Positions 41,977 through 51,229 of a stretch of 64,000 nt of DNA are shown here, one piece after another. This DNA comes from Chitinophaga cymbidii (lineage in GTDB: Bacteria > Bacteroidota > Bacteroidia > Chitinophagales > Chitinophagaceae), in the NCBI RefSeq assembly GCF_007992715.1, contig NZ_BKAU01000004.1, positions 248,001-312,000 on the forward strand, given 5' to 3'. The notes below the pieces were generated by a model. It did no database searches. It saw only the letters and a program-made list of their open reading frames with translations, and had not been told where the DNA came from. How positions within the stretch are numbered: position 1 is the stretch's first letter; each line of letters opens with the position of its first letter. The translations under genes were made by a program, and so were the position numbers.

Positions 41977-43638
41977 ATGCATATACGGAGCCTTCGCCTT
42001 GAAAATTTCAAACGGTTTACTGATCTTACTATTCAGGATATTCCTGAACAGGCGAAGCTTGTATTATTAATAGGCAGTAATGGAAGTGGGAAAAGTAGTG
42101 TTTTTGATGCATTCCAGGTATTTGGTACGCAGAGCGGTAAATCTAATAAAGCTTTGAATGTTGATGTGTTCAAAGATCCAGCTGTAAAAACATTCAAAAT
42201 TACTGCTGACACTTTCGAATATGGTTCCATATCGAACGAAAACTATACTTCATATCACACAGAAGGCATCAATTATGGTAGTTTCTATGGCCGTACCAGC
42301 TTCCGGCAGATTCCAAGATTGACAAGATTAGCATTGGGAAGTCAAAATGTTCAGATTGAAAGAGACAGTGACAGGGCCGCTTCATTTATAGACAGAGACG
42401 AACGCTTTGAGAACGATCTTGAACATTTATTCGGGAAACTGTTAAAAGAATTTTTTCGTAGTAATGATGATAAGTCGGAGATTAAAGAACGGATCATAAA
42501 TCCCATAAATGAAGCGCTTTTCAGGATCTTCAATAAAAGTTCTGACACGGTGATTTCACTTCTTGAAATTATCCCCCCATTGGAAGGGAAAGTAGCCGAA
42601 ATTAACTTCAAAAAGGGGAATTCTGTATTTCATTATAACTATCTAAGCGCCGGCGAGAAGGAAGTATTTAATATTTTGTTGAACCTCATTGCCAGACGGG
42701 AATACTATCAAAATACGATATACTATTTCGACGAAATAGACCTTCATCTGAATACAGCCCTTCAATATAGTTTTTTAAAGGAAATAGCAGAAAACTGGAT
42801 ACCTGCAGATTGCCAGCTTTGGACCGCCAGCCATTCACTTGGATTTATTGAATATGCCAATAAATCTGAGCGTGCGGTTATTGTTGATTTTGATGACCTG
42901 AATTTCGATCTTCCCCAGGTACTGGTACCTGAGCCAAAAGAAAGTAAAGATGTTTATGAAATTGCGGTTGGCAAAGAGTTTCTCCCTTCCATTTTTGGAG
43001 AAATGAATATTTTCTTTGTGGAAAACAACGACAGGGATTACTATGCCCTGGCTGGAATTGATAATACCATATTCGTTTCAGATAATAGCCGGAATAATGT
43101 ATATCATAAAGTACGAACCTCTGAGTTTATGGGAATTGTTGACCGGGATTATCTCTCAGATAGTGACATAAAAGAGATCAGAAATCATTATCCACGCCTT
43201 CATTTACTGGAGTATTATAGTATAGAAAACTACCTGTATCATCCGGATAACCTGGAAGAGTATTTTCTTGACCTTAAAAAGGATTTCAACAAAGAACAAT
43301 ACGTACGTGATCTGATCTCGGCCAAAAATCAGTGCAAAGATGGGATTATTCCTTCTCTGAGTCTTAAAAGGACTGAATATCCTTATTTTGGAGAACCCGA
43401 ATACAATGGTAAGTCACTTCAAAACCGGTTTAAGAACAAGCAGGAAAATTTTGCAGAATCTCAAGTGATCGCCGGTTATCTTGCAAGCGACAACTTTGAT
43501 GATTTCTATAAAGTACTTCCTATGAAAACATATTGCACTCAGTTACCACAGCGGCAAAATATCATCAAGTCTGATCTTGCTAAAACCGGGTGGTTTAAGA
43601 AACAGATTCAGAGAATCCTGGGTAATTTAAAGCATTAA
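41977..43638 (+). CDS. ABC-type ATPase fused to a DUF4435/TOPRIM-like domain (PARIS- or OLD-like)
   Basis: The 553-residue protein has an N-terminal AAA_15/SMC-like ATPase: Walker A GSNGSGKS (33-40), signature LSAGEK (about 222-227), Walker B IYYFDEID (about 247-254) and switch His in TASHS. The C-terminal part (about 340-553) carries the acidic pattern of DUF4435, a TOPRIM-like domain: FFVENNDRDYY (about 345), FMGIVDRDYLSD (about 385) and LEYYSIENYL (about 411). In PARIS phage-defence systems, ATPase AriA and DUF4435 nuclease AriB are separate or fused, and OLD nucleases also pair ATPase with TOPRIM. I infer a defence role. Codon use is markedly AT-richer than flanking genes, and the gene sits beside tRNA-Lys, indicating acquisition by transfer. 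Confidence 0.82.
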   Translation: MHIRSLRLENFKRFTDLTIQDIPEQAKLVLLIGSNGSGKSSVFDAFQVFGTQSGKSNKALNVDVFKDPAVKTFKITADTFEYGSISNENYTSYHTEGINYGSFYGRTSFRQIPRLTRLALGSQNVQIERDSDRAASFIDRDERFENDLEHLFGKLLKEFFRSNDDKSEIKERIINPINEALFRIFNKSSDTVISLLEIIPPLEGKVAEINFKKGNSVFHYNYLSAGEKEVFNILLNLIARREYYQNTIYYFDEIDLHLNTALQYSFLKEIAENWIPADCQLWTASHSLGFIEYANKSERAVIVDFDDLNFDLPQVLVPEPKESKDVYEIAVGKEFLPSIFGEMNIFFVENNDRDYYALAGIDNTIFVSDNSRNNVYHKVRTSEFMGIVDRDYLSDSDIKEIRNHYPRLHLLEYYSIENYLYHPDNLEEYFLDLKKDFNKEQYVRDLISAKNQCKDGIIPSLSLKRTEYPYFGEPEYNGKSLQNRFKNKQENFAESQVIAGYLASDNFDDFYKVLPMKTYCTQLPQRQNIIKSDLAKTGWFKKQIQRILGNLKH

Positions 43639-43765
43639 AAAATACGAGTTTACGAGTTGGCGTTAGCTTATAAGTATCTCTTTAGGGCCTCTCCAGTTAT
43701 ATGACAGTAATTTTCAATGTCAAACTGTATAAATCGTATCTGGCGACTTTTCATTTCCCGTAATA

Positions 43766-44155
43766 TTGTTCTCGCCATATGAGAAAAAATTAGGCCACCC
43801 TCCGGATTTCAGAGTGAGGTATCGCTTCTACAGTAAAGAAGAAGGAGGAAGGGACCGACTGCCGCACCAAGGTTATCGCTCGGATTTTAGCTATGGCAGC
43901 GGTGACCACTATGAATATTCCATGATCTGGCCGGAATTCGAAGACCCCAACGGTGAAGTGATATTGGAGGATGATTGTCCGGTGCCTCAAAGTGGCACAG
44001 CCAGAATGTGGATTATAATTCCCGAAAGGCGAGGCGTACATAGACAGAAAATAACGATCGGGCTTATTGGATATTTTATGGAAGGCTCCCGTAAGGTTGC
44101 AGAATGTGAAGTTATTGATCTGGGGCTGCCCGTTTTTATACCAACCTGTAAATAA
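43766..44155 (+). CDS. Stand-alone EF-Tu domain III-like small protein
   Basis: The 129-residue protein has no GTPase domain. From residue about 15 it follows the order of EF-Tu domain III: VRYRFYSKEEGGRD corresponds to the strand ending in EEGGR, followed by GYRSDFSYG (compare GYRPQFYF), a beta-hairpin rich in acidic residues, GTARMWIII and the end strand GSRKVAECEVIDLG (compare the EGGRTVGAGVV segment). The start is uncertain: TTG (43766) opens the frame, with no in-frame ATG before a stop at 43730. It follows the ATPase-DUF4435 gene by 127 bases. Function is unknown; it might sense, bind or mimic translation components (inference). Confidence 0.68.
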   Translation: MFSPYEKKLGHPPDFRVRYRFYSKEEGGRDRLPHQGYRSDFSYGSGDHYEYSMIWPEFEDPNGEVILEDDCPVPQSGTARMWIIIPERRGVHRQKITIGLIGYFMEGSRKVAECEVIDLGLPVFIPTCK

Positions 44156-44615
44156 ACTCTTCTATCTCCATTTGCCGTGCATTTGCAAAACCCTTATCCG
44201 TACCAATCTTTATAAAACCACATTTTTCCAGCACCTTTTGTGAGCCAAAATTGTCAAACGCAACCCGTCCAAAAATAGGTCTTGCGCTTACAATGGTTAG
44301 AAAGTTGCTGAGTGCTGTTGTAGCGATCCCCCTTCCCCAAAAGCTTCTGTCTATCCAATATGTAATTTCGGCATCACCTTCCATTTCAAATTTTGCGATG
44401 CTGCCTACAACGGTTTCGTCCACCAGAATTGTCTGCATATTTATTGTAGGATCATCCAGAAATTTTGAAAATTTTGCAAAATAGGCTTCCAGGTTGGGTT
44501 GGTCTTTGGGAGTAAATGCTGCCAGGTAGTTCGCCTCCCTGTCGAGCTGAAACCGGAACAAGATCTCTAAATCGGATCTTTGTGTTTGTCTGAGTTTTAC
44601 TGCTATATTTCGCAT
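44136..44615 (-). CDS. GNAT family N-acetyltransferase
   Basis: The 159-residue protein starts MRNIAVKLRQ (44615; an ATG five codons upstream is also possible). The RimJ/RimL-like GNAT fold is recognised from LRQTQRSDLEILF, the ITYWIDRSFWGRGIAT acetyl-CoA-binding segment (R-G-x-G/A near residue 107) and NFGSQKVLEKCGF. It transfers an acetyl group to an amine or a protein N-terminus; the substrate is unknown. Its 3' end overlaps the convergent EF-Tu-like gene by 20 bases. Base composition matches the AT-rich island. Confidence 0.85.
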   Translation of the reverse strand: MRNIAVKLRQTQRSDLEILFRFQLDREANYLAAFTPKDQPNLEAYFAKFSKFLDDPTINMQTILVDETVVGSIAKFEMEGDAEITYWIDRSFWGRGIATTALSNFLTIVSARPIFGRVAFDNFGSQKVLEKCGFIKIGTDKGFANARQMEIEEFIYRLV

Positions 44616-44642
44616 AATAACGCCAATCATTTATAAATGAAA

Positions 44643-44897
44643 TTACGGATTCAACGTATTCTTATAAATCACCCCATCTTTTGTATAATCCAGCGTGAAC
44701 TGAACCACTAAATCCGGGCTAAACTGGACCATTAATTCTGTGCCATCTTCTCTTCCTATCCAAAGTTCTTTGTTGCCGCGTCAATCCATATCAGATTCAG
44801 CAAGACAATATACCAGTGGAATTTCATCATTACCACATTCAAATATAAATAATGACATCAAAATACGATCGCCCTGAAATAGAATTATTTCAACCAT
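44643..44897 (-). pseudogene. Decayed small gene with an in-frame TGA
   Basis: Read from ATG 44897, 38 codons of protein-like sequence (MVEIILFQGDRILMSLF, then CGNDEIPLVYCLAE) run into TGA at 44783-44781. The same frame then continues coherently for 45 codons (GNKELWIGREDGTELMVQF, then DYTKDGVIYKNTLNP) to TAA at 44643. A single stop in an otherwise consistent frame suggests a recent nonsense change. I do not recognise the family; size and composition resemble small immunity-type or accessory proteins. It accounts for most of the 44631-45028 gap. A perfect 12-bp palindrome, CATCGTACGATG (44895-44906), covers its start. Confidence 0.55.
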
Positions 44898-45028
44898 CGT
44901 ACGATGTACCAGGTATTTGAGACGAATCGCCAAAACATTGAACAGTACGTTTCGTACAGGTTTATTTATTTTGAAAAATTGGAAAGGATTGCTGCCGGGG
45001 GACTGCAGCTGTCATTAAAATTAATATC

Positions 45029-46510
45029 ATGCGTTTGTTTTTATCGTTGCTGCTCTGCGCTCTTTTTCTTACAACGAATGCCCAGCAGCTGGTGTTGCCG
45101 GGCGATCATCCTGATCCTTCAGTAGTAAAAATCCGTGATCAATACTGGGCTGCAGGCACAACTTCCAACTGGTTCCCGATCTTTCCATTGTACCATTCCA
45201 AAGACCTTGTAAACTGGGAAGCTGCCGGACACGTGTTCACAGAGAAGCCTGCATGGGCCGATTACTATATGTGGGCGCCCGAAATCACTTATGATAACGG
45301 GAAAGTATATATGTATTATACGGCTCACAAAAAAAATGGAAGCTTATGTATAGCGGCTGCGGTAGCCGAAAAACCGGAAGGCCCATATAAAGATCTGGGG
45401 CCGCTTATATGCCAGGAATACGGATCGATAGACGCTTTTCCCATGCGGGACGAGAACGGTAAGTTATATATGATATGGAAAGAAGATGGCAATAGTGCTG
45501 GTAAACCTACGCCTATATGGGCCGCAGAAATGCGGGAGGACAGGACTGCATTGGTGGGAGAGAAGAAAGAACTTTTCCGTGCGGATGCCTCCTGGGAAAA
45601 GGGCCTGGTGGAAGGCGTTTCTATAATAAAACATAACAATTACTTCTATGCGCTGTATGCGGCAGCGGCTTGCTGCGGTAAGACGTGCAATTATGGAACC
45701 GGCGTTGCCAGGGCAAAAAACCTGCTTGGACCCTGGGAAAAGTTTCCGGGAAATCCTGTGTTATCGGGTAATGCCGACTGGAAATGTCCCGGCCACGGAA
45801 CACCTGTTGAAAAGGACGGCAGGTTCTATTTCCTTTATCATGCGTATAGTACAAGCAGCGGGGCTTATGGCGGACGGCAGGGCTTATTGAATGAATTTGA
45901 ATTTACGCCCGATGGATGGCTCCGTTTTTTAAACGGTAAGGATTATGTCAGGCCGGTAACGTCCCCCGGATTTGTTGACGATTTTCCAGACGCCAGGCTT
46001 GCCGGCAGCTGGTATTGGAGCATATTTCAGGATGTGCGGTACGCTATCTCACAAAATACATTAAGGCTAAAGGCACTTCCGGCCGCTTGTGGCGCGTATA
46101 TTGGCCGCTCCGTTTTGTCCCGGAATTATAATGCGGAAGTTACGGTCATGAAGGAATCCACATCGCAGGCAGGGATTGCCCTGATAGGGGACGATAAGAA
46201 TATGGTATACGCAACCATTCACAATAATCATATCCGCCTGGTAGAATTGAGGAAGGGCAAAGCAGCGGTAATTGCCCAAAAGAAGATCAAGATGCCTTCG
46301 CAGCTGGTGCTGAAAGTAAAGGTTGCAAACAATACACAGGCCTCTTTTATGTACAGTACGGATGGCGTACAGTTTAAAATATTGAATGTCAAGGCGGCTG
46401 ATATTTCTTTTCTGCCCCCGTGGGACAGGGCTGTGCGTGTAGGACTGGTTTCGAAAGGACCGCTGGGAGCGGAGGCGCTCTTCCGGAAGTTTGCGCTTGT
46501 CAGCGAGTAG
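45029..46510 (+). CDS. GH43 glycosidase with C-terminal beta-sandwich, secreted
   Basis: The 493-residue protein has a signal peptide ending TNA-QQ. The GH43 propeller (about 22-310) has catalytic Asp in HPDPSVV (about 28), Asp in SIDAFP (about 135) and acid Glu in VEGVSI (about 196). A C-terminal concanavalin-like domain (about 315-490) resembles the module of beta-xylosidase/arabinofuranosidase-type GH43 enzymes. A pair of Cys (AACCGKTCNYG) near residue 215 is unusual. It is the first gene of the second polysaccharide locus. The likely activity is removal of arabinose or xylose from pectic side chains; specificity is not determinable here. Confidence 0.9.
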   Translation: MRLFLSLLLCALFLTTNAQQLVLPGDHPDPSVVKIRDQYWAAGTTSNWFPIFPLYHSKDLVNWEAAGHVFTEKPAWADYYMWAPEITYDNGKVYMYYTAHKKNGSLCIAAAVAEKPEGPYKDLGPLICQEYGSIDAFPMRDENGKLYMIWKEDGNSAGKPTPIWAAEMREDRTALVGEKKELFRADASWEKGLVEGVSIIKHNNYFYALYAAAACCGKTCNYGTGVARAKNLLGPWEKFPGNPVLSGNADWKCPGHGTPVEKDGRFYFLYHAYSTSSGAYGGRQGLLNEFEFTPDGWLRFLNGKDYVRPVTSPGFVDDFPDARLAGSWYWSIFQDVRYAISQNTLRLKALPAACGAYIGRSVLSRNYNAEVTVMKESTSQAGIALIGDDKNMVYATIHNNHIRLVELRKGKAAVIAQKKIKMPSQLVLKVKVANNTQASFMYSTDGVQFKILNVKAADISFLPPWDRAVRVGLVSKGPLGAEALFRKFALVSE

Positions 46511-46701
46511 ACAGCCGGGCATGATTTGATACAATTCGACAAAATGTTGAACAGAATTTGCGATCGGGATATATTTCCTTTGTGCAGGAATACGTCCACA
46601 ATGTATTGGAAGACTGCGTCTGACCGGTGACCGTGATTTTACGCCCATACTTACGCCTATACTATGATAAACCGGCTAATAATAACGATAAAGAAAGCGG
46701 T

Positions 46702-47922
46702 ATGAAAATATCTGTTATCATCGCTGGAGTTTTTTTCACTTCGGTTTTGTTGACATGTTGCAGCAAAGGAAGTGATAGTCCCGAGCCAGCCCCCGGGCCG
46801 GATATAAAAAAGGACTCCGCGGCGTATGACCTCGAAAACTTTCCGGAAGGGTCACAGCCTGAAAAAATAGGCGTAAAACTAACCGAACGTTTTCTGCAGA
46901 CAAAACCCTCCTATTGGGGGAACGTAAATTCCCAGTATACGGCCGATCATATCACTTATCCTGATGTATGTGCCTGGCTGGGAGCATTCTGGTTTACAAA
47001 GGCTATCAAAAATGAGGAGCTGCAAAATGCACTGGTCAGCAAGTTTGAACCTTTATTTACGACTGAAAAGCACTTGCAGCCAAACTTGAATACCACCGCG
47101 GGTAATAAAGTGGATTATTATGTTTTTGGAGCGGTTCCGCTTGAGATATATAAGGGGAAAAAAGAAAGCAGGTATCAGGACCTCGGAATGAAGTATGCCG
47201 ACGGGCAATGGACGTTACCTTCCAATGCAACGCAATCGCAAAAAGACTGGTACGCAGATGGTTATTCCTGGCAGACGCGCCTGTGGATCGATGACATGTT
47301 TATGATAACGGCATTGCAGGCCCAGGCATATCTGGCTACAGGAGATGAAAAGTACATGGAGCGTACCGCAAGGGAAATGGTGCTGTACCTTGACCGGCTG
47401 CAACGCAGCAACGGCTTGTTCTTTCATGCTCCCGACGCACCGTTTTTCTGGGCGCGTGGCAATGGCTGGATGGCTGTCGGAATGGCGGAAGTACTGCGCA
47501 TCCTGCCCAAAGAGACCCGTTATAATGTTTACCGGGAAAGAATTATGAAGGGTTATCGGGCGATGATGGCGACTTTACTGAAATACCAGATGAATGACGG
47601 GATGTGGGGGCAGCTGATTGATAATATGTCGGCATGGAAAGAAACATCCGGGAGTGCCATGTTCACATACGCGATGATCACAGGTGTCAGGAACGGTTGG
47701 CTCGATAAGGAAAAATATGGCACGGCCGCCCGCAAGGCGTGGCTGGCGTTGCTCACATACCTGGATGCAAACTATGATATCAGGAATGTGTGCGAAGGCA
47801 CCGGGGCGAAGAACGATTATCAATACTATCTGGATAGAAGGCGGTGGACAGGGGATCTGCATGGTCAGGCAGCCCTTTTATGGTGCGCCTATGCTTTGTC
47901 TCGTCCCGATAAGCCAGACTGA
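46702..47922 (+). CDS. GH105 unsaturated rhamnogalacturonyl hydrolase, lipoprotein
   Basis: The 406-residue protein starts MKISVIIAG with a lipoprotein-like signal (LLTCCSK) and a Pro-rich linker. The (alpha/alpha)6 barrel of GH105 is recognised from YSWQTRLWIDDMFMIT (catalytic Asp in the WIDDM segment), FFHAPDAPFFWARGNGWMAVGM and the ETSGSAMFTYAM motif. The enzyme hydrates the unsaturated uronic acid left by pectate or rhamnogalacturonan lyases. It lies 49 bases before SusC. It is homologous to the GH105 at the far end of the locus. Confidence 0.92.
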   Translation: MKISVIIAGVFFTSVLLTCCSKGSDSPEPAPGPDIKKDSAAYDLENFPEGSQPEKIGVKLTERFLQTKPSYWGNVNSQYTADHITYPDVCAWLGAFWFTKAIKNEELQNALVSKFEPLFTTEKHLQPNLNTTAGNKVDYYVFGAVPLEIYKGKKESRYQDLGMKYADGQWTLPSNATQSQKDWYADGYSWQTRLWIDDMFMITALQAQAYLATGDEKYMERTAREMVLYLDRLQRSNGLFFHAPDAPFFWARGNGWMAVGMAEVLRILPKETRYNVYRERIMKGYRAMMATLLKYQMNDGMWGQLIDNMSAWKETSGSAMFTYAMITGVRNGWLDKEKYGTAARKAWLALLTYLDANYDIRNVCEGTGAKNDYQYYLDRRRWTGDLHGQAALLWCAYALSRPDKPD

Positions 47923-47971
47923 TAAAAAACGAACAGCGAAAAAAATAACGAGAATATCAAATCCACGATTT

Positions 47972-50900
47972 ATGAGAAGACTTCTAAAGAAGGTAAAAGG
48001 TGCGCAGTGTACTTCAGCACTGTGCAGGATACCACGTCTTGGAGCGCTTGCCGTGCTCTTCCAACTGCTAGGTACAGGTATCGCCTATTCACAAAATGAT
48101 CCTGTTGTGCCCAGGGAGACACAACAAAACAAAAAGCGTATTACAGGCAGGGTAACGTCTTCAAGCGGAGAGCCGCTGCCAGGGGCTTCCGTGAGAATCA
48201 AGAACACAAGTATTGGTACTGCTACGAATAATGACGGGCTCTATGTTATTGACGCGCTTGCTACAGATGTGCTTTCATTCAGCTATACGGGCTTTTTGAC
48301 AAAAGACACTACAATGAATGGCAGTGGCGTTTTGAATGTCATGCTTCAGCCGGATGTGCTGTTGAACGAGGAGGTGGTTGTAGTAGGTTATGGCAAGCAG
48401 AAGCGGGCGGCCATGGTTAGCTCCATAAGCACTGTCGGCTCGCAGGAATTGAGGTCTCCCTCCGGTAACCTTACAGGTAATCTTGCCGGTCAGCTTTCGG
48501 GTCTTATCAGCATCCAGCGTACCGCGGAGCCGGGCAGGGACGATGCGGAGTTCTGGATCAGGGGCATCAGCACCTTCAGGGGAGGCTCCAAACCTTTGAT
48601 CCTGGTAGACGGTATACCACGTGAGATAAATGATATTGAACCAGACGAAATTGAAACCTTTTCCGTGCTGAAGGATGCGGCGGCAACGGCGGTTTACGGT
48701 GCTGAAGGCGCAAACGGCGTTATTCTTGTAACCACCAAGCGGGGGATCGTATCCAGGCCCAGGATATCTTTCCGTGCCGAACATTCAATGGCCAGTCCTC
48801 AAAGACTGCCCGAGTTCGTGGATTCGTGGGAATACCTTGAACTGGCCAATGAAGCGTTGTTCAACGATGGGTTTGACCCCTATATGACCGCGGAGCAGAT
48901 TGAAAAGTACCGCAGCCGCGAGGATAACGATCTGTATCCAAATACCAACTGGATGGATGAGCTGCTGGCGAAAAATGTGCAGAACCAGCGCTACACTTTA
49001 AATTTCAGGGGCGGAGCGGAAAACGCCAAATACTTCGTATCGATGGCTTATTTCAACCAGGAAGGGGTGTTCAAGAAGAACCCGTTGGGCAAATATGACA
49101 GCGACTTTGATTTTCAGCGGTATAACCTCCGCAGCAATATAGATCTGAGAGTAAGCAAGACCACTCAACTGAATATCGACCTTGGCGGCCAGTATGTCAA
49201 CAGGCTCACTGCTAACCGGTCGCCCGATGATGTTTTCGGCTTTATGCTCAATACGCCGCCGCACCTGTTCCCCACTATTTACAGTGACGGCACCCTGGCT
49301 ACCTACGAAATACAAAGTGATGGCAACAACCGCAGCCCATACAATATGCTGTACAACCAGGGGTACCGGAAGGAGTTTAGCACACAGATACAATCCAACA
49401 TAGGTCTGACGCAGGATCTGAAGGTGATCACGGCCGGTCTGAGCGCCAATGCCAAGGTCAGCCTGGACTATGAGGGGAATGCGTCTACGCTGCGTAACTA
49501 CTGGCCCAGCCTGTACCACGCCACCGGGCGCGATGCAGACGGTAATCTGGTATATATAACATCTGTTTCCGGCAGCCCCCAGCTGACAGATCCAGAGTTT
49601 ACAGGTACCAGCTCCTACCGCAATATATATGTGGAAGGATCGCTTAACTATGCGCGTGGTTTCGGGCAGCATAATGTAGGAGGCATGTTGCTCTACATGC
49701 AGAAGGAGAACCAGCGGAGCGATGCGGTGCTTCCCTATAGGAAACAGGGCCTCGTGGGACGTGTCACCTATTCTTTCGATAACCGCTATTTCATTGAGGG
49801 GAATTTCGGTTATACCGGTAGCGAAACATTTGCGAAAGGAAACCGGTTTGGATTTTTCCCCGCCGTGGGCGTAAGCTATTTCGTTTCCAACGAGCATTTC
49901 TATCCCGAAGGACTGAAGAATGTGCTGAACAGCGCCAAGATCAGGCTGTCCTACGGCCGTACCGGTAATGATAATACCGGCGGCTCCCGTTTTCTTTACC
50001 GGGCCACTTTCAAAACAGACGGTTATACATTCAACCAGGGCATCGGTTCCACAGGCGGTACCAATGGGATGGGCGCGGGCATCAACGACCTGCTGTTTGT
50101 CAATAATACCATTGCCTGGGAAATCGAGGACAAGCGCAATGTGGGGCTTGACCTGGGATTTTTCAACAACAGGATCGAGCTGACGGCAGACTACTTTAAC
50201 AACCGCCGTTCAGGCATCCTGATACAACGCAATACCATCTCCGCTGTAGCGGGATTCCATGCCAACCCCTGGGAGAATTATGGCATCGTGGATAATCATG
50301 GTGTGGACGCAAGCTTCAAAAGCAGCCATAACATCGGCCAGTTCAGGATAACTACCAGGGGAACTTTCACTTTTGCCCGCAACAAAATTATAGAATACGA
50401 TGAGCTGCCGCAAAACCATCCCTGGATGGAAGTTACCGGTACGCGGGTGGGAGACCGTTCCGTTTATATTGCCGAGCGGCTCTATACAGATGACGATTTT
50501 ATCAAAACACAAAACGCCAACGGCACTTACTCCTACCAGTTAAAACCGGGGTTGCCGGTGGTATCCATGCAGGGAACACTGGGGCCGGGCGATATCAAAT
50601 TTGCTGACCTGAACAATGACAACATCATTGACAACAATGACAGGAAAAGAGGAGTAGGCCACCCCGAAAACCCCGAGATCAATTATGGTTTTGGTGTAAA
50701 TGCAGAGTATAAAGGAGCCTATATAAGCGTCTTCTTCCAGGGGACCGGAAATTCCGCTACTTTGCTGGGTGAGGGTAACAGTACTTTCTGGCCTTTCAAC
50801 TGGGGTATAGAGAAAGCGAATTACCGGACGGCCTTCCTGGACCGCTGGACGGCGGAAGATCCCCGGCAAGACGTTGTAATGCCGAGAATCCACAGCCACT

Positions 50901-51169
50901 ATTCCTACAACGTGAACAAAGAACCCAATACCTGGTGGTTACGGAACAGCAGCTTCCTTCGTTTGAAAAATGTGGAAATAGGTTATGCGCTTCCAAAGGA
51001 GCTGGCCCGGAAACTCAGGCTGGGCGGCGCCAGGGTGTACCTGATGGGGTACAACCTCTATGTTTGGGACGATGTAAAATACTGGGACCCGGAAATGGGG
51101 AATCGCAACAAGGGTATGAGCTACCCCATGTCCCGCTCTTTTACGTTCGGTCTTGAGCTAAACCTATAG
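47972..51169 (+). CDS. SusC/RagA-type TonB-linked outer-membrane transporter (pectin locus)
   Basis: The 1065-residue protein starts MRRLLKKVKGAQC, with a long signal peptide ending AYS-QND (about 45). A carboxypeptidase-regulatory-like domain follows (RITGRVTSSSGEPLPGASV, about 58-140), then TonB-box segment EEVVVVGYGKQKR, a plug and a 22-strand barrel ending FGLELNL. The longer frame to 47684 overlaps the GH105 gene and was not used. It imports oligosaccharides with the SusD partner 60 bases downstream. No N-terminal STN signalling domain is present, so control by an anti-sigma factor is not expected. Confidence 0.95.
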   Translation: MRRLLKKVKGAQCTSALCRIPRLGALAVLFQLLGTGIAYSQNDPVVPRETQQNKKRITGRVTSSSGEPLPGASVRIKNTSIGTATNNDGLYVIDALATDVLSFSYTGFLTKDTTMNGSGVLNVMLQPDVLLNEEVVVVGYGKQKRAAMVSSISTVGSQELRSPSGNLTGNLAGQLSGLISIQRTAEPGRDDAEFWIRGISTFRGGSKPLILVDGIPREINDIEPDEIETFSVLKDAAATAVYGAEGANGVILVTTKRGIVSRPRISFRAEHSMASPQRLPEFVDSWEYLELANEALFNDGFDPYMTAEQIEKYRSREDNDLYPNTNWMDELLAKNVQNQRYTLNFRGGAENAKYFVSMAYFNQEGVFKKNPLGKYDSDFDFQRYNLRSNIDLRVSKTTQLNIDLGGQYVNRLTANRSPDDVFGFMLNTPPHLFPTIYSDGTLATYEIQSDGNNRSPYNMLYNQGYRKEFSTQIQSNIGLTQDLKVITAGLSANAKVSLDYEGNASTLRNYWPSLYHATGRDADGNLVYITSVSGSPQLTDPEFTGTSSYRNIYVEGSLNYARGFGQHNVGGMLLYMQKENQRSDAVLPYRKQGLVGRVTYSFDNRYFIEGNFGYTGSETFAKGNRFGFFPAVGVSYFVSNEHFYPEGLKNVLNSAKIRLSYGRTGNDNTGGSRFLYRATFKTDGYTFNQGIGSTGGTNGMGAGINDLLFVNNTIAWEIEDKRNVGLDLGFFNNRIELTADYFNNRRSGILIQRNTISAVAGFHANPWENYGIVDNHGVDASFKSSHNIGQFRITTRGTFTFARNKIIEYDELPQNHPWMEVTGTRVGDRSVYIAERLYTDDDFIKTQNANGTYSYQLKPGLPVVSMQGTLGPGDIKFADLNNDNIIDNNDRKRGVGHPENPEINYGFGVNAEYKGAYISVFFQGTGNSATLLGEGNSTFWPFNWGIEKANYRTAFLDRWTAEDPRQDVVMPRIHSHYSYNVNKEPNTWWLRNSSFLRLKNVEIGYALPKELARKLRLGGARVYLMGYNLYVWDDVKYWDPEMGNRNKGMSYPMSRSFTFGLELNL

Positions 51170-51229
51170 CATTCAGAAGGAAAATCACCATTTGGCAGCG
51201 CAGGCTATCCGGCCTTAAAAATTTTACGA

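Noticed and set aside
44696..44737. Direct repeats TGAACTGAACCACTAAAT / TAAACTGGACCATTAATT resembling insertion-sequence terminal repeats
   Set aside because: On the minus strand they code for the repeated VQF segments of the decayed gene, which explains them better; no transposase or second end is present.
44781..44783. Selenocysteine or recoded TGA
   Set aside because: No SECIS-like hairpin was recognised directly after it, and neighbouring genes use TGA as a normal stop.
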